This document shows, piece by piece, positions 40,966 to 49,996 of a stretch of 64,000 nt of DNA. The DNA is from DATJGR01 sp041739525 (GTDB lineage: Bacteria > Pseudomonadota > Gammaproteobacteria > Pseudomonadales > Azotimanducaceae), in NCBI GenBank assembly GCA_041739525.1, contig JBGSNQ010000146.1, positions 1-64,000 of the forward strand. The letters run 5' to 3'. Both the position numbers and the translations under genes were made by a program. A model generated the notes under the pieces. It was not told where the DNA came from, ran no database searches, and saw nothing but the letters and a program-made list of their open reading frames with translations. The first letter of the stretch is position 1, and the number at the start of each line of letters is the position of its first letter.

Positions 40966-42462
40966 GTGAATCAGCAACCTCTGCTCCACCGCCTGGGCTT
41001 TACCGACGCGGAAGTCATGTCCGGGTCGTTCGAAGTGTTCACCCCGATCGACGGCACGCGCATCGCGGCCATTGCGCTGCACTCCCCGACCGACGTGAAC
41101 GTCGCCATTGCACGCGCGGCTGCCGCATTCAAGGAGTGGCGCGCCGTGCCGGCGCCCCGACGCGGTGAGCTGATCCGGCTGTTCGGCGAGGAATTGCGCG
41201 AAGCGAAGCGCGACCTGGGCGAACTCGTCTCGGTGGAGTCCGGCAAGATCCTGCAGGAAGGACTCGGCGAGGTGCAGGAGATGATCGACATCTGCGACTT
41301 CGCAGTGGGTCTGTCGCGCCAGCTTTACGGGCTCACGATGGCGTCTGAGCGACCCGGTCATTCGATGCGCGAAACATGGCACCCCGCCGGCGTGTGCGGC
41401 ATCGTCACGGCGTTCAACTTCCCGGTAGCGCCGTGGTGCTGGAACGCGGCACTGGCGATCGTCTGTGGCGACCCGGTGATATGGAAGCCGTCTGAAAAGA
41501 CGCCGTTGTCGGCGTTGGCCACGCAGAAGATCTTCGACCGTGCGCTCAACCGCTTCGAGGGTGCGCCGCAGGCGCTATCGCAAGTACTGATCGGAAGGTC
41601 GGACATCGGCGATGCCATCGTCGCGAGCCGCGACGTAGCGATCGTCTCCGCAACCGGTTCTACGCGCATGGGCCGCGTCGTGGGGCCGAAAGTAGCCGCG
41701 CGGTTCGGCAAGTGCATCCTCGAACTCGGCGGCAACAACGCCATGATCGTGGCGCCGTCGGCCGATCTCGAAATGGCATTGCGCGCCATCGTTTTCTCGG
41801 CAGTGGGCACGGCAGGACAACGCTGTACCAGCCTGCGGCGATTGATCGTGCACGACGACGTGTACGCGGTGCTGATTCCACGTCTGAAGAACGTCTACGA
41901 ACGCCTCGCCATCGGCAATCCGCTCGATGCTCAAACGCTGGTCGGTCCGTTGATCGACGGCGCGGCATTCAACCGGATGCAGGATGCGCTCGCCGCAGCG
42001 CGCAACCAGGGCGGTGTCGTTTCGGGCGGCGAGCGCGTCATCGACACGCACCTGAATGCCTACTACGTGCGCCCCGCCATCGTCGAAATGCCGTCGCAGA
42101 GCGAAATCGTCAGGGAAGAAACGTTCGCGCCGATCCTCTACGTGATGAAATACCATGCGCTCGATCGCGCCATCGAAATACACAACGACGTACCGCAGGG
42201 ACTGTCGTCATGCATCTTCACGACGGACGTGCGCGAGGCAGAAACGTTCCTGTCGTCGAACGGTTCCGACTGCGGCATTGCGAACGTCAATATCGGACCC
42301 TCGGGCGCCGAAATCGGCGGTGCGTTCGGCGGGGAAAAGGATACGGGTGGCGGGCGGGAGTCCGGTTCCGACGCGTGGCGAGCGTATATGCGCAGACAAA
42401 CGAACACGGTCAACTACTCGCGCGCGCTGCCGCTCGCACAAGGCATCAAGTTCGAAATCTAG
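40966..42462 (+). CDS. Aldehyde dehydrogenase, ALDH7/alpha-aminoadipate semialdehyde type
   Basis: A 498-residue NAD(P) aldehyde dehydrogenase. The ALDH7-like core has ELGGNNAMIVAPSADLEMAL (Glu) and the catalytic cysteine in GTAGQRCTSLRRLIVHDD (about residue 285); the C-terminus GAFGGEKDTGGGRESGSDAW is characteristic. This group oxidises alpha-aminoadipate semialdehyde in lysine breakdown. The GTG start gives the usual length. It is followed after 45 bases by a saccharopine-dehydrogenase-like gene, which strengthens the lysine assignment. Confidence 0.88.
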   Translation: MNQQPLLHRLGFTDAEVMSGSFEVFTPIDGTRIAAIALHSPTDVNVAIARAAAAFKEWRAVPAPRRGELIRLFGEELREAKRDLGELVSVESGKILQEGLGEVQEMIDICDFAVGLSRQLYGLTMASERPGHSMRETWHPAGVCGIVTAFNFPVAPWCWNAALAIVCGDPVIWKPSEKTPLSALATQKIFDRALNRFEGAPQALSQVLIGRSDIGDAIVASRDVAIVSATGSTRMGRVVGPKVAARFGKCILELGGNNAMIVAPSADLEMALRAIVFSAVGTAGQRCTSLRRLIVHDDVYAVLIPRLKNVYERLAIGNPLDAQTLVGPLIDGAAFNRMQDALAAARNQGGVVSGGERVIDTHLNAYYVRPAIVEMPSQSEIVREETFAPILYVMKYHALDRAIEIHNDVPQGLSSCIFTTDVREAETFLSSNGSDCGIANVNIGPSGAEIGGAFGGEKDTGGGRESGSDAWRAYMRRQTNTVNYSRALPLAQGIKFEI

Positions 42463-42507
42463 CAGTTCGCTGAAAGACGCACTGCCAACCTGCGAAGGAG
42501 TCGGCCA

Positions 42508-43572
42508 ATGCCGCTACAGAAGATTGCCGTACTCGGGCTCGGCAAAGTAGGAACCCTCGCTGCGAAGTTGCTGCACGAAAATGGCTTCGTGGTAACGGGC
42601 TTCGACAGTCGTGCCCCTCAAGAGACATTGCCGTTCACCGTGCGCGCGGTCGACCTGGCATCGGACGACGGCATCCGCGCGCCGACCACCGGATTCGACG
42701 CGGTGCTCTCATGCCTCCCCTATCGACTGAACGCCCGCATCGCAACCGCCGCGCACGCACGCGGCATGCACTACTTCGATCTGACCGAAGACGTGCCGAC
42801 GACCCAGACGATCATCCAACTGAGCAAAACATCGCGCGGCTTGATGGCGCCGCAGTGCGGCCTCGCGCCGGGCTTCGTCGGCATTGTCGGCGCCGCGCAA
42901 GTGGCCGCGTTCGAGCAGTGCCGTTCGTTGCGCCTGCGTGTGGGCGCATTACCGCAGAACCCGACCGGACTGATGGGCTACGCGTTCAACTGGTCGCCCG
43001 AAGGCGTGGTGAACGAATACCTGAACGACTGCGAAGTGATCGAGGACGGCGTGCGCAAGATGGTGTCGTCGATGGAGTGGATCGAAACGGTGTACGTAGA
43101 AGGCGTAATGCTCGAAGCGTTCACCACGTCGGGTGGCCTCGGCACCATTTGCGAAACGTTCCACGGCAAGGTGGCGAACGTCGACTACAAGTCGATGCGT
43201 TATCCCGGCCACATGCGCTTGATGAACTTCTTCTTTCACGAACTGCTGATGCGCGAACGTAGAGATCTCGCCGGTGAAATTCTGACCAACGCGAAGCCTC
43301 CCGTGAACAACGACGTGGTGTACATCCACGTCTCGTCGGAAGGTACGCTGGACGGAAGATTGGCGAGACGCGAATTCGTACGTGCGTATCGTCCCATCAC
43401 CGTTGCGGGCGCCGAACAGACGGCGATCGCATGGACTACGTCGGCGTCCGTCGTATCCGTCATCCAACTGGTACGCGACGGCGCGTTGCCGCAGCAGGGT
43501 TTTCTCAAGCAGGAAGAGATTCCCCTTGATCGGTTTCTTGGCACCAGCACCGGGCGCCTCTACGCTGCGTAA
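42508..43572 (+). CDS. Saccharopine dehydrogenase-like reductase
   Basis: A 354-residue protein with an N-terminal Rossmann fold (KIAVLGLGKVGTLAAKLLHE, GxGxxG) and a C-terminal saccharopine-dehydrogenase domain (FDLTEDVPTT, CGLAPGFVGIVGAAQ, FTTSGGLGTICETFHGKV). It may act as saccharopine dehydrogenase or L-lysine epsilon-dehydrogenase, producing the semialdehyde that the upstream ALDH oxidises. AAGGAG precedes the ATG. Exact chemistry is inferred from the pair. Confidence 0.82.
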   Translation: MPLQKIAVLGLGKVGTLAAKLLHENGFVVTGFDSRAPQETLPFTVRAVDLASDDGIRAPTTGFDAVLSCLPYRLNARIATAAHARGMHYFDLTEDVPTTQTIIQLSKTSRGLMAPQCGLAPGFVGIVGAAQVAAFEQCRSLRLRVGALPQNPTGLMGYAFNWSPEGVVNEYLNDCEVIEDGVRKMVSSMEWIETVYVEGVMLEAFTTSGGLGTICETFHGKVANVDYKSMRYPGHMRLMNFFFHELLMRERRDLAGEILTNAKPPVNNDVVYIHVSSEGTLDGRLARREFVRAYRPITVAGAEQTAIAWTTSASVVSVIQLVRDGALPQQGFLKQEEIPLDRFLGTSTGRLYAA

Positions 43573-43659
43573 CGAGGCCGCGTGACGAGGGCCCGTGACT
43601 ACAGGGGATTGATCCGCTACCGTGCCTCGGCCAACGAAAACGCGGGGATCGAAACGCAC

Positions 43660-45162
43660 ATGTCAGCGAATCCGGAATCGATAACAGCCGCCCCAACGTC
43701 GCAATCCGTTCGCGTTGCCGTGCTTGGGGCCGGCATGTCGGGCATCTGCATGGGCATTCAGCTGCGTACACACGGCATCGAGGATTTCGTCATTCTGGAA
43801 AAGGCCGACAGCGTCGGCGGCACATGGCGCGAGAACACCTATCCCGGCGTCGCCTGTGACGTGCCTTCGCACGTGTACTCGTTTTCGTTCGAGCTGAATC
43901 CGAACTGGAGCCATTCGTATTCGAGCGGGCGTGAAATCTGGGACTACTGCGAACGCTGCGTAGACAAGTATCGGCTGCGAGAGAAGATTCACTTCGGCAC
44001 GCGTGTAACGAACGCCTCGTTCGATGGTACGCGCTGGCACGTCGAGACAGAGAGCGGTCGTCAGATCACTGCTGATGTAGTGGTCAGCGGACTCGGCGGA
44101 TTGCACCTGCCGAACCGGGCCGCAATCGACGGCATCGAAACGTTCGGTGGCGCGCGTTTTCACACCGCGCAGTGGGACCACAGCCAGAATCTCAAGGGCC
44201 GCCGCGTCGCAATCATCGGCACCGGCGCCAGCGCGGCACAGGTGTTGCCGGAGATCGCCAAAGACGTGGCCGACGTCGCGGTGTTTCAGCGCTCTGCGGC
44301 GTGGGTGTTTCCGCGCCTGGCGCACGACATTCCGGAGCAGCGGCGCAGCCTCTTCGGGCGTATGCCGTGGCTGATGCGCCTGTACCGCTGGTTCCTGTGG
44401 CTGATGATGGACATTACTGGCACGTTGTCGCTGCGCCGCAACAGCTGGTTCGCAGAACGCATGCGCAAAGTTGCACTCGCACACCTCGAAGAATCCGTTA
44501 GCGATCCCGCATTGCGCGCCCGTCTGACGCCGGACTACCAACCCGGATGCAAACGCCGTTGCATCTCCGACGACTACCTGTCCACGTTCAATCGTTCGAA
44601 CGTGCACCTGGTTACCGACCGCATCACCCGCATCGAGCCCGAAGGCGTGCGCGACGCCACGGGCAAGCTGCACCCGGTGGACGTCATCGTAGAAGCGACG
44701 GGTTTCCGGCCGTTCGACATCACCGACTACGTGAACATCGTCGGTCGCGACGGCAAACGACTGCGCGATGTATGGGGCGATCGCGTGGAGTCATTCCGTA
44801 CGGTGATGGTGTCGGGTTTCCCGAACTTCTTCATGCTGCTCGGGCCTAACAGCGCCACTGGCCACACCTCGGCGCTGATCATGATCGAGTCGCAGGCGCA
44901 GTACGTAATGCGCAGCCTCGACTTCATGGCGCGACACGGGCTCGCTTACATCGACCCCGATCCCGACGTGGTGCGCCGTTACAACGACCGGCTGCAGAAA
45001 GACATGCAGAAGATGGTGTTCAGCGGCGGTTGCAACGCCTGGTACACCGACAGCCACGATCGCAACTTCACGCTGTGGCCGTACTCGGCCCTGCGTTTCC
45101 TCGCCGAGCAGTGGAACCTGAAGCGCGACGAGTTTCGTGTGAAGCATCTGTCTGCCGAGTGA
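43660..45162 (+). CDS. Flavin-containing Baeyer-Villiger-type monooxygenase
   Basis: A 500-residue FAD/NADPH monooxygenase. The first Rossmann motif is VAVLGAGMSGICMG (about residues 20-33). The BVMO fingerprint FGGARFHTAQWD (FxGxxxHxxxW) is at about residue 165, followed by the second nucleotide motif VAIIGTGASAAQVLPEI, then EATGFRPFDIT and LGPNSATGHTS. It would insert oxygen into ketones or hydroxylate hydrophobic substrates. The ATG at 43,660 fits the family; the frame opens earlier. It precedes the HemD-like gene and probably serves the nearby catabolic loci. Confidence 0.87.
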   Translation: MSANPESITAAPTSQSVRVAVLGAGMSGICMGIQLRTHGIEDFVILEKADSVGGTWRENTYPGVACDVPSHVYSFSFELNPNWSHSYSSGREIWDYCERCVDKYRLREKIHFGTRVTNASFDGTRWHVETESGRQITADVVVSGLGGLHLPNRAAIDGIETFGGARFHTAQWDHSQNLKGRRVAIIGTGASAAQVLPEIAKDVADVAVFQRSAAWVFPRLAHDIPEQRRSLFGRMPWLMRLYRWFLWLMMDITGTLSLRRNSWFAERMRKVALAHLEESVSDPALRARLTPDYQPGCKRRCISDDYLSTFNRSNVHLVTDRITRIEPEGVRDATGKLHPVDVIVEATGFRPFDITDYVNIVGRDGKRLRDVWGDRVESFRTVMVSGFPNFFMLLGPNSATGHTSALIMIESQAQYVMRSLDFMARHGLAYIDPDPDVVRRYNDRLQKDMQKMVFSGGCNAWYTDSHDRNFTLWPYSALRFLAEQWNLKRDEFRVKHLSAE

Positions 45163-45183
45163 ATTGAGAGGCCGCCGAGTGAA

Positions 45184-45987
45184 GTGAAAGGCCGCACGAT
45201 CGCGTTTCTGGAAAGTCGCCTCGCCGATCACGTCGGCGAGCTGATCGTGCGCCGCGGCGGTACTCCGGTTAGCGCTCCCGCATTGCGCGAGGAACCGGTA
45301 GCAGACATGGATGCGATCGCAAAGCTCGTCCGCGATTGGTCGCAACGCCCGCCCAAGCTCGTGATCTTCCAGACCGGCGTCGGTACACGCGCGCTGTTCG
45401 CTGCAACCGATGCATTGCAACTCACTGCCACACTCACCGCGTCGCTCGCCGCCACACTCGTTGCCGCACGCGGACCAAAACCCACCGGCGTGCTGCGGCA
45501 ACGCGGCGTACGCATCGACTTCAGCGCCGCCGATCCGTTCACGACGGCGGAACTGCTCGATGCCATTGCAAATGTGCAACTCGCCAACGAGACGGTCGTG
45601 GTGCAACGTTACGGCGACGCCAATAAGCCCCTGAACGATGCGCTGCGGGAACGCGGCGCGACGGTCGTGGAAGTGCCGACGTACCGTTGGGCGTTACCCG
45701 ATGATCTGCGGCCGCTGACGTCGCTGATGGACCGGCTCGACCGAGCGGAAGTCGACGCGGTGGTATTCACCAGCGCATCTCAGGTGCACAACCTGATGAG
45801 CGTCGCGGATCGAGAGAATCGCGCGCCGGCATTGCGCACCGCGCTGAACGCGACACGAATCGTATCGATCGGCCCTGTGTGCAGCGCTGCGCTGGCAACC
45901 GCCGGAATCGACGTGACGCTCGAGGCGAGCCCGCCGAAACTCGGCCCGATGCTCGAGGCGCTGGACGCGCTGTTCGGCGCGCCGTAA
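45184..45987 (+). CDS. Uroporphyrinogen-III synthase-like protein (HemD domain)
   Basis: A 267-residue protein with the two-lobed HemD fold pattern: RTIAFLESRLADHVGELIVR at the start, VIFQTGVGTRALF, LNDALRERGATVVEVPTYRW, AVVFTSASQVHNLM and the closing VSIGPVCSAALATAGIDV. HemD closes the tetrapyrrole ring. It is far from hemC here and sits between a monooxygenase and a MAPEG gene, so it may be a paralogue. The GTG start lies 21 bases after the monooxygenase stop. Confidence 0.78.
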   Translation: MKGRTIAFLESRLADHVGELIVRRGGTPVSAPALREEPVADMDAIAKLVRDWSQRPPKLVIFQTGVGTRALFAATDALQLTATLTASLAATLVAARGPKPTGVLRQRGVRIDFSAADPFTTAELLDAIANVQLANETVVVQRYGDANKPLNDALRERGATVVEVPTYRWALPDDLRPLTSLMDRLDRAEVDAVVFTSASQVHNLMSVADRENRAPALRTALNATRIVSIGPVCSAALATAGIDVTLEASPPKLGPMLEALDALFGAP

Positions 45988-46005
45988 CGCGCTCCGACGA
46001 GTTCG

Positions 46006-46401
46006 CTAGGCGAATCCGACCAACGGCGCGAACACGAGCACGGTGCCAACAATCCCAACGCCCCATGCAAGCGGCCTAATCCACGGCACACCCATGAGAT
46101 ACAGCAGTGCGTGGGCGACGCGTGCATAGAAGAATAACTGCGCGCCGAGCACGGTCCACGGATTGCTGATATGCGCCACCGCCGCCACCAGCACCAGCGG
46201 TGCAAACAATGCGAGCCCTTCGCGGTGGTTATCCACGATTCGCTTGGTGCGCGCCTGGAACGGTTGCGGGTCCGGAAGGTTGTCGCGCGAACCCGCCATC
46301 TGCGGCAGCCCTTGCGCCAGAACGCCGGATAGCGCCTGAACCAGTATCAATAGAAAGAGCAAAGCCACTGAATACACCAGCATCGTCAACTCGATCGTCA
46401 T
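46006..46401 (-). CDS. MAPEG-family membrane protein
   Basis: A 131-residue protein with four membrane helices and the MAPEG pattern: TMLVYSVALLFLLILVQAL, ARTKRIVDNHREGLALFAP (conserved Arg/Asn/Glu) and ARVAHALLYLMGVPWIRPLA. Family members are membrane glutathione-dependent or eicosanoid-type enzymes; bacterial roles are mostly unknown. Two ATGs are close together; the second (46,401) has GGAG at a better spacing than the first (46,407). It is convergent with the HemD-like gene. Confidence 0.85.
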   Translation of the reverse strand: MTIELTMLVYSVALLFLLILVQALSGVLAQGLPQMAGSRDNLPDPQPFQARTKRIVDNHREGLALFAPLVLVAAVAHISNPWTVLGAQLFFYARVAHALLYLMGVPWIRPLAWGVGIVGTVLVFAPLVGFA

Positions 46402-46449
46402 CCCCATCTCCCCCGATTGGTCTCAACCAGACATGTACCCGAAGCGCAT

Positions 46450-47517
46450 TCATGAAGTGAAACACCGTTGCAGGAAGCGATGAAAATGCCAGATACCGCC
46501 TTCGAGGTGACTGAGCGGTCCGCTGGTGTACAACGGGCTGCGATAACCGCGCTGCACACCATCGCACACGGGAATGTCTTCGAGATGGACGATGCGGATC
46601 TGCTCGACGTAGCGCGCAACGAGTTCCGGCTGCGCCGCCTGCTCCGGCGACAACAACACGTGAATCCGCAGCAGAAAACGATCGTGTTCGATCCGGTCGA
46701 ACTGGTACCACACTGCCCACGGCGTTTTGCTCTCGGTTACCGCGATCAGGGTGAGCGGAAAAATACAGGCGACCACGAATGAATCGGCGCCTTCCACCGG
46801 CGGGTTTTCGAGAATGGAGAACACACCCTCGTCATCCGTTGCGTACGTGCCGAAAGCCGGATTGAACAGCTGCAGCGAATCCGCGTGCGGCCCGATGTGG
46901 TGATACGACTCCATGAAATTCTCGACCATGATCTTCCAGTTCCACGGCGAGTCGAACTCGAGCGTGGCGGCGGTGACCAGATCTTCTACGTGCGCATGGC
47001 GGATACGTGCATGCAGGCCTTCGAGCGCGGGCGCCAACGGCTCGGCAGTGCCGGAGAGATTTGCGAACACCCAGCCGCCCCACTCCTCGTGAGCGACGTG
47101 CGGCAGATTGCACTTCGACGCGTCGAACGTGGCCGAACGGTCCATCGCCGGCGCAAACAGGAAGCGACCGTCGAGCCCATAACGCCACAGGTGATACGGG
47201 CAGCTGAAATCCTTGCGGTTGCCGTCACCTTCTACCACCGGCATGCCGCGGTGCCTGCACACACGCGACAGCACATTCAATGCACCCGTTGCGTCGCGCG
47301 AGACGACCAGCGGCACACCCAGCAGGTCGACGCTGTGGAAGTCGCCCACCCTGGCAACGCTGCTGGTGCGCGCTACCGGCAACCAGCCGGCTTGCAGTAC
47401 ATGACGCACCTCGGCCTCGTGTACACCGGCGTCGATGTAGACGTCGCGAGGCAACCCCGCCGCGGCGGCGCGGTTGTAGCTGACACCACCGTAAAGCTGC
47501 CGAACCCGATCGATCAC
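46450..47517 (-). CDS. Rieske non-heme iron oxygenase, alpha-type subunit
   Basis: A 355-residue protein. The Rieske cluster ligands are CRHRG and SCPYHLW (about residues 85-110). The mononuclear iron site lies around MVENFMESYHHIGPHADS (about residues 200-217). A GTG at 47,517 with a GGGAG site 6 bases upstream gives a normal start; the longer open frame upstream lacks homology. It hydroxylates an unknown substrate using electrons from a ferredoxin such as the one at 49,682. It is divergent from the SDR at 47,740. Confidence 0.83.
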   Translation of the reverse strand: MIDRVRQLYGGVSYNRAAAAGLPRDVYIDAGVHEAEVRHVLQAGWLPVARTSSVARVGDFHSVDLLGVPLVVSRDATGALNVLSRVCRHRGMPVVEGDGNRKDFSCPYHLWRYGLDGRFLFAPAMDRSATFDASKCNLPHVAHEEWGGWVFANLSGTAEPLAPALEGLHARIRHAHVEDLVTAATLEFDSPWNWKIMVENFMESYHHIGPHADSLQLFNPAFGTYATDDEGVFSILENPPVEGADSFVVACIFPLTLIAVTESKTPWAVWYQFDRIEHDRFLLRIHVLLSPEQAAQPELVARYVEQIRIVHLEDIPVCDGVQRGYRSPLYTSGPLSHLEGGIWHFHRFLQRCFTS

Positions 47518-47739
47518 TGCTATCTCCCGTTTGACCGCGGCATCACGCCCGATTCCATCAGCGCGGTCAACTGCCGGGGTTGATCCACTACCACCGGCAG
47601 ATCGCTGCTGCGATCGACAGACCTGCTGACTGCGGCTTAGCTCGCGAACTCGCCGCGATTGCGGTCTTTCTGGTCGCGGAGCGTGCCGGCGCCTACCATC
47701 ACCGTTCGAAATCGACCAATTCAAAACGGGAGCGTTCAT

Positions 47740-48687
47740 ATGGCAACTTCATTCGGTGCCGAATCCACAACGGAAGACGTGCTCAGCGGCGTAAACCTCA
47801 AAGGCAAACGCATTCTGGTGACCGGCGCATCGGCCGGTCTCGGCGTCGAGACGGCGCGTGCGCTCGCCGCACACGGTGCGCTCGTAGTCGGCGCTGCACG
47901 TGACCTCGAGAAAGCGAAAGGTGCGACTGCAGGTGTACGCACCGCGGCCGCCAACGGCGGCGGTCTGGAACTCGTGCAAGTGGACCTCGCGTCGCTCGCA
48001 AGCGTGCGCAAGTGCGCGGATGCGCTCGTCGCGGCCGGCAAGCAGTTCGACGTGATCATCGCCAACGCCGGTGTCATGGCGTGCCCGAAGGGTAAGACGA
48101 CGGACGGATTCGAAACTCAATTCGGCACGAACCACCTCGGCCACTTCGTCTTCGTCAACAAGCTGGTGCCGCTGCTGAAACCAGGCGCGCGGATCATCAA
48201 CCTCTCGTCGGCCGGGCATCGCTTCGCCGACGTCGACCTCGACGATCCGAACTTCGAGCGCACCGAATATCAGCCGTTCGTCTCTTACGGACGTTCGAAG
48301 ACCGCGAACATCCTGTTCTCGGTCGGCTTGGATCGGCGTTTGAAGAACCGCGACATCCGGTCCGCGGCCGTACATCCGGGCGGCATTCAAACCGAGCTCG
48401 GTCGCCATCTCACGCCGGAACTCATCGCGCAGATCATGCCGGCCGGTCCTGCGTCGTTTAAGTTCAAGACGATCCCGCAGGGCTCGGCCACTTCCGTGTG
48501 GAGCGCAGTCGTCGCACCGGCGAGCGCAGTGGGCGGGCAATACTGCGAGGACTGCCACGTTGCGGAAGTCACCAACGACCCGGCATCGCGACAGGGCGTG
48601 CGCAGTTACGCGCTGGATCCCGCGCGGGCCGACGCCCTTTGGGCAAAGAGCGAACAGATGGTCGGGGAACGTTTCAACTTCGGCTGA
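47740..48687 (+). CDS. Short-chain dehydrogenase/reductase (retinol-dehydrogenase-like)
   Basis: A 315-residue SDR. The cofactor motif is ILVTGASAGLGVETARAL (TGxxxGxG, about residues 25-42), then IIANAGVMACP and the catalytic YxxxK in VSYGRSKTANILF with an upstream SSAGH serine. The insertion FADVDLDDPNFERTEYQPF and extended C-terminus resemble WW-domain oxidoreductase/retinol dehydrogenase types. It probably oxidises or reduces an alcohol/ketone in the catabolic pathway. GGGAG precedes the ATG. It is a single plus-strand gene among minus-strand neighbours. Confidence 0.88.
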   Translation: MATSFGAESTTEDVLSGVNLKGKRILVTGASAGLGVETARALAAHGALVVGAARDLEKAKGATAGVRTAAANGGGLELVQVDLASLASVRKCADALVAAGKQFDVIIANAGVMACPKGKTTDGFETQFGTNHLGHFVFVNKLVPLLKPGARIINLSSAGHRFADVDLDDPNFERTEYQPFVSYGRSKTANILFSVGLDRRLKNRDIRSAAVHPGGIQTELGRHLTPELIAQIMPAGPASFKFKTIPQGSATSVWSAVVAPASAVGGQYCEDCHVAEVTNDPASRQGVRSYALDPARADALWAKSEQMVGERFNFG

Positions 48688-48690
48688 GGC

Positions 48691-49677
48691 TCAAGCAATA
48701 CCGAGAAACCGCTTCGCTGTTCCGTTGTACAGCGAAGCGGCTTCGGCGGGTTCGGCGTTCGCAAGGAAATCGTGCAAGCCGGTTTCCATGATCGCGTACG
48801 GATAGTCGGTTCCGCCGAATATCTGGCCGGGCGCGAAATCCCGCAGCAGATGCCGCAGGTAACCGGGTTCGTACACGAGGCTGTCGTAGAAAAAGCGTTC
48901 TGCGTAGTACTTCGGCGGTTGCGGCATCGCGCCGCCGAAACCTCGCGTCACGTTCCAACCCTGCGTAAGCCGATGCGTCAGCGGCACGATCGCGCCGCCG
49001 CCGTGGCTGAAGCCGATGCGAAGCTTCGGATGTCGATCGGGTACACCGGCGCGCATCAATGAAATCGCGGTGAGCGCGGTGTCGAGCGGAAACGCGGCGA
49101 ATGGAACCAGATCGGGAAACGCCTGCAATCTGTCGGCGCCGATCGGATGCAGTGCGTGCACGAACAATGCGAGCTCGAGCCGTTCCGCCTCTGCATAGAA
49201 TTCGTCGAAGCGCGCGTCTCCCAACACGATCCCGTTGACGTTGCTGCCGATTTCCACGCCGCTGAACCCGTCGCGCTTCAAGCGCGCGAGTTCGCCTGCC
49301 GCAAGCGCGGGATCCTGCAGCGGCACGATACCTAACCCGGTGAAACGCTTCGGCGCTGCGCTCACCATCGTCGCAATCGTGTGGTTCATCCAGCGCGCCA
49401 TTTCCAGGCCGTCAGATGGCGTGAACCAGTACGACAGCAGTTCCGGCATCGGCGACAACGCCTGCATCGCGACCCGATCGCGATCCATGTCTTCGATACG
49501 CCGCGTCACGTCCCACGACCGTGAATCGATCTCCCGGAATGGTATGTCGGCAATCATCACCGTTGCGTCGCGCGCGTTCTTCGCATGCATGCACGGCCAG
49601 CGTGAATTGGTCGCCGGCGACGGATTCTGGGGAAATCGCACCGGCACGATGTGCGAATGAACGTCGATCAGGTCCAC
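48691..49677 (-). CDS. Amidohydrolase-2 family protein (ACMSD-like)
   Basis: A 328-residue metal-dependent hydrolase or decarboxylase. The N-terminal HxH motif is in LIDVHSHIVPVRFP. Later metal residues are in LFVHALHPIGADR and FSHGGGAIVPL, and the C-terminal aspartate in IFGGTDYPYAI. Relatives include 2-amino-3-carboxymuconate semialdehyde decarboxylase and gamma-resorcylate decarboxylase, fitting processing of a ring-cleavage product. The GTG start lies 4 bases after the ferredoxin stop, in the same operon. Confidence 0.86.
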   Translation of the reverse strand: MDLIDVHSHIVPVRFPQNPSPATNSRWPCMHAKNARDATVMIADIPFREIDSRSWDVTRRIEDMDRDRVAMQALSPMPELLSYWFTPSDGLEMARWMNHTIATMVSAAPKRFTGLGIVPLQDPALAAGELARLKRDGFSGVEIGSNVNGIVLGDARFDEFYAEAERLELALFVHALHPIGADRLQAFPDLVPFAAFPLDTALTAISLMRAGVPDRHPKLRIGFSHGGGAIVPLTHRLTQGWNVTRGFGGAMPQPPKYYAERFFYDSLVYEPGYLRHLLRDFAPGQIFGGTDYPYAIMETGLHDFLANAEPAEAASLYNGTAKRFLGIA

Positions 49678-49681
49678 GCCG

Positions 49682-49996
49682 CTACGCCTTCGGTACGTGT
49701 ACGACGAGACCGTTCAACTCGTCGCGCACTTTGATCTGGCAGCCGAGACGGCTGAACTGCGTCGGGTCGTCGGCGAACTCGAGCATGTCGCGTTCCGACG
49801 GCTGCTGCGGTGCCAGGCGGTCGAACCATTCGGCGTCGACGTATACGTGGCACGTGGCGCAACTCATCACACCGCCACATTCACCAACGATGCCGGGTAT
49901 GCCGTTGCTGAGCGCAAGCTGCATCAAACTGATGCCATTGGGGGCATCAATGCGGCGCGCGTTTCCATCGACGATGTAGGTGATCGTCGGCATCAC
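49682..49996 (-). CDS. [2Fe-2S] ferredoxin (adrenodoxin-like)
   Basis: A 104-residue ferredoxin with ligands in GECGGVMSCATCHVY (Cx5CxxC, about residues 39-50) and a fourth in SRLGCQIKV near residue 87. It carries electrons to oxygenases, here most likely the Rieske enzyme(s) in the same cluster; no ferredoxin reductase gene is in the window. The start overlaps the SDR stop by 4 bases. Confidence 0.9.
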   Translation of the reverse strand: MMPTITYIVDGNARRIDAPNGISLMQLALSNGIPGIVGECGGVMSCATCHVYVDAEWFDRLAPQQPSERDMLEFADDPTQFSRLGCQIKVRDELNGLVVHVPKA

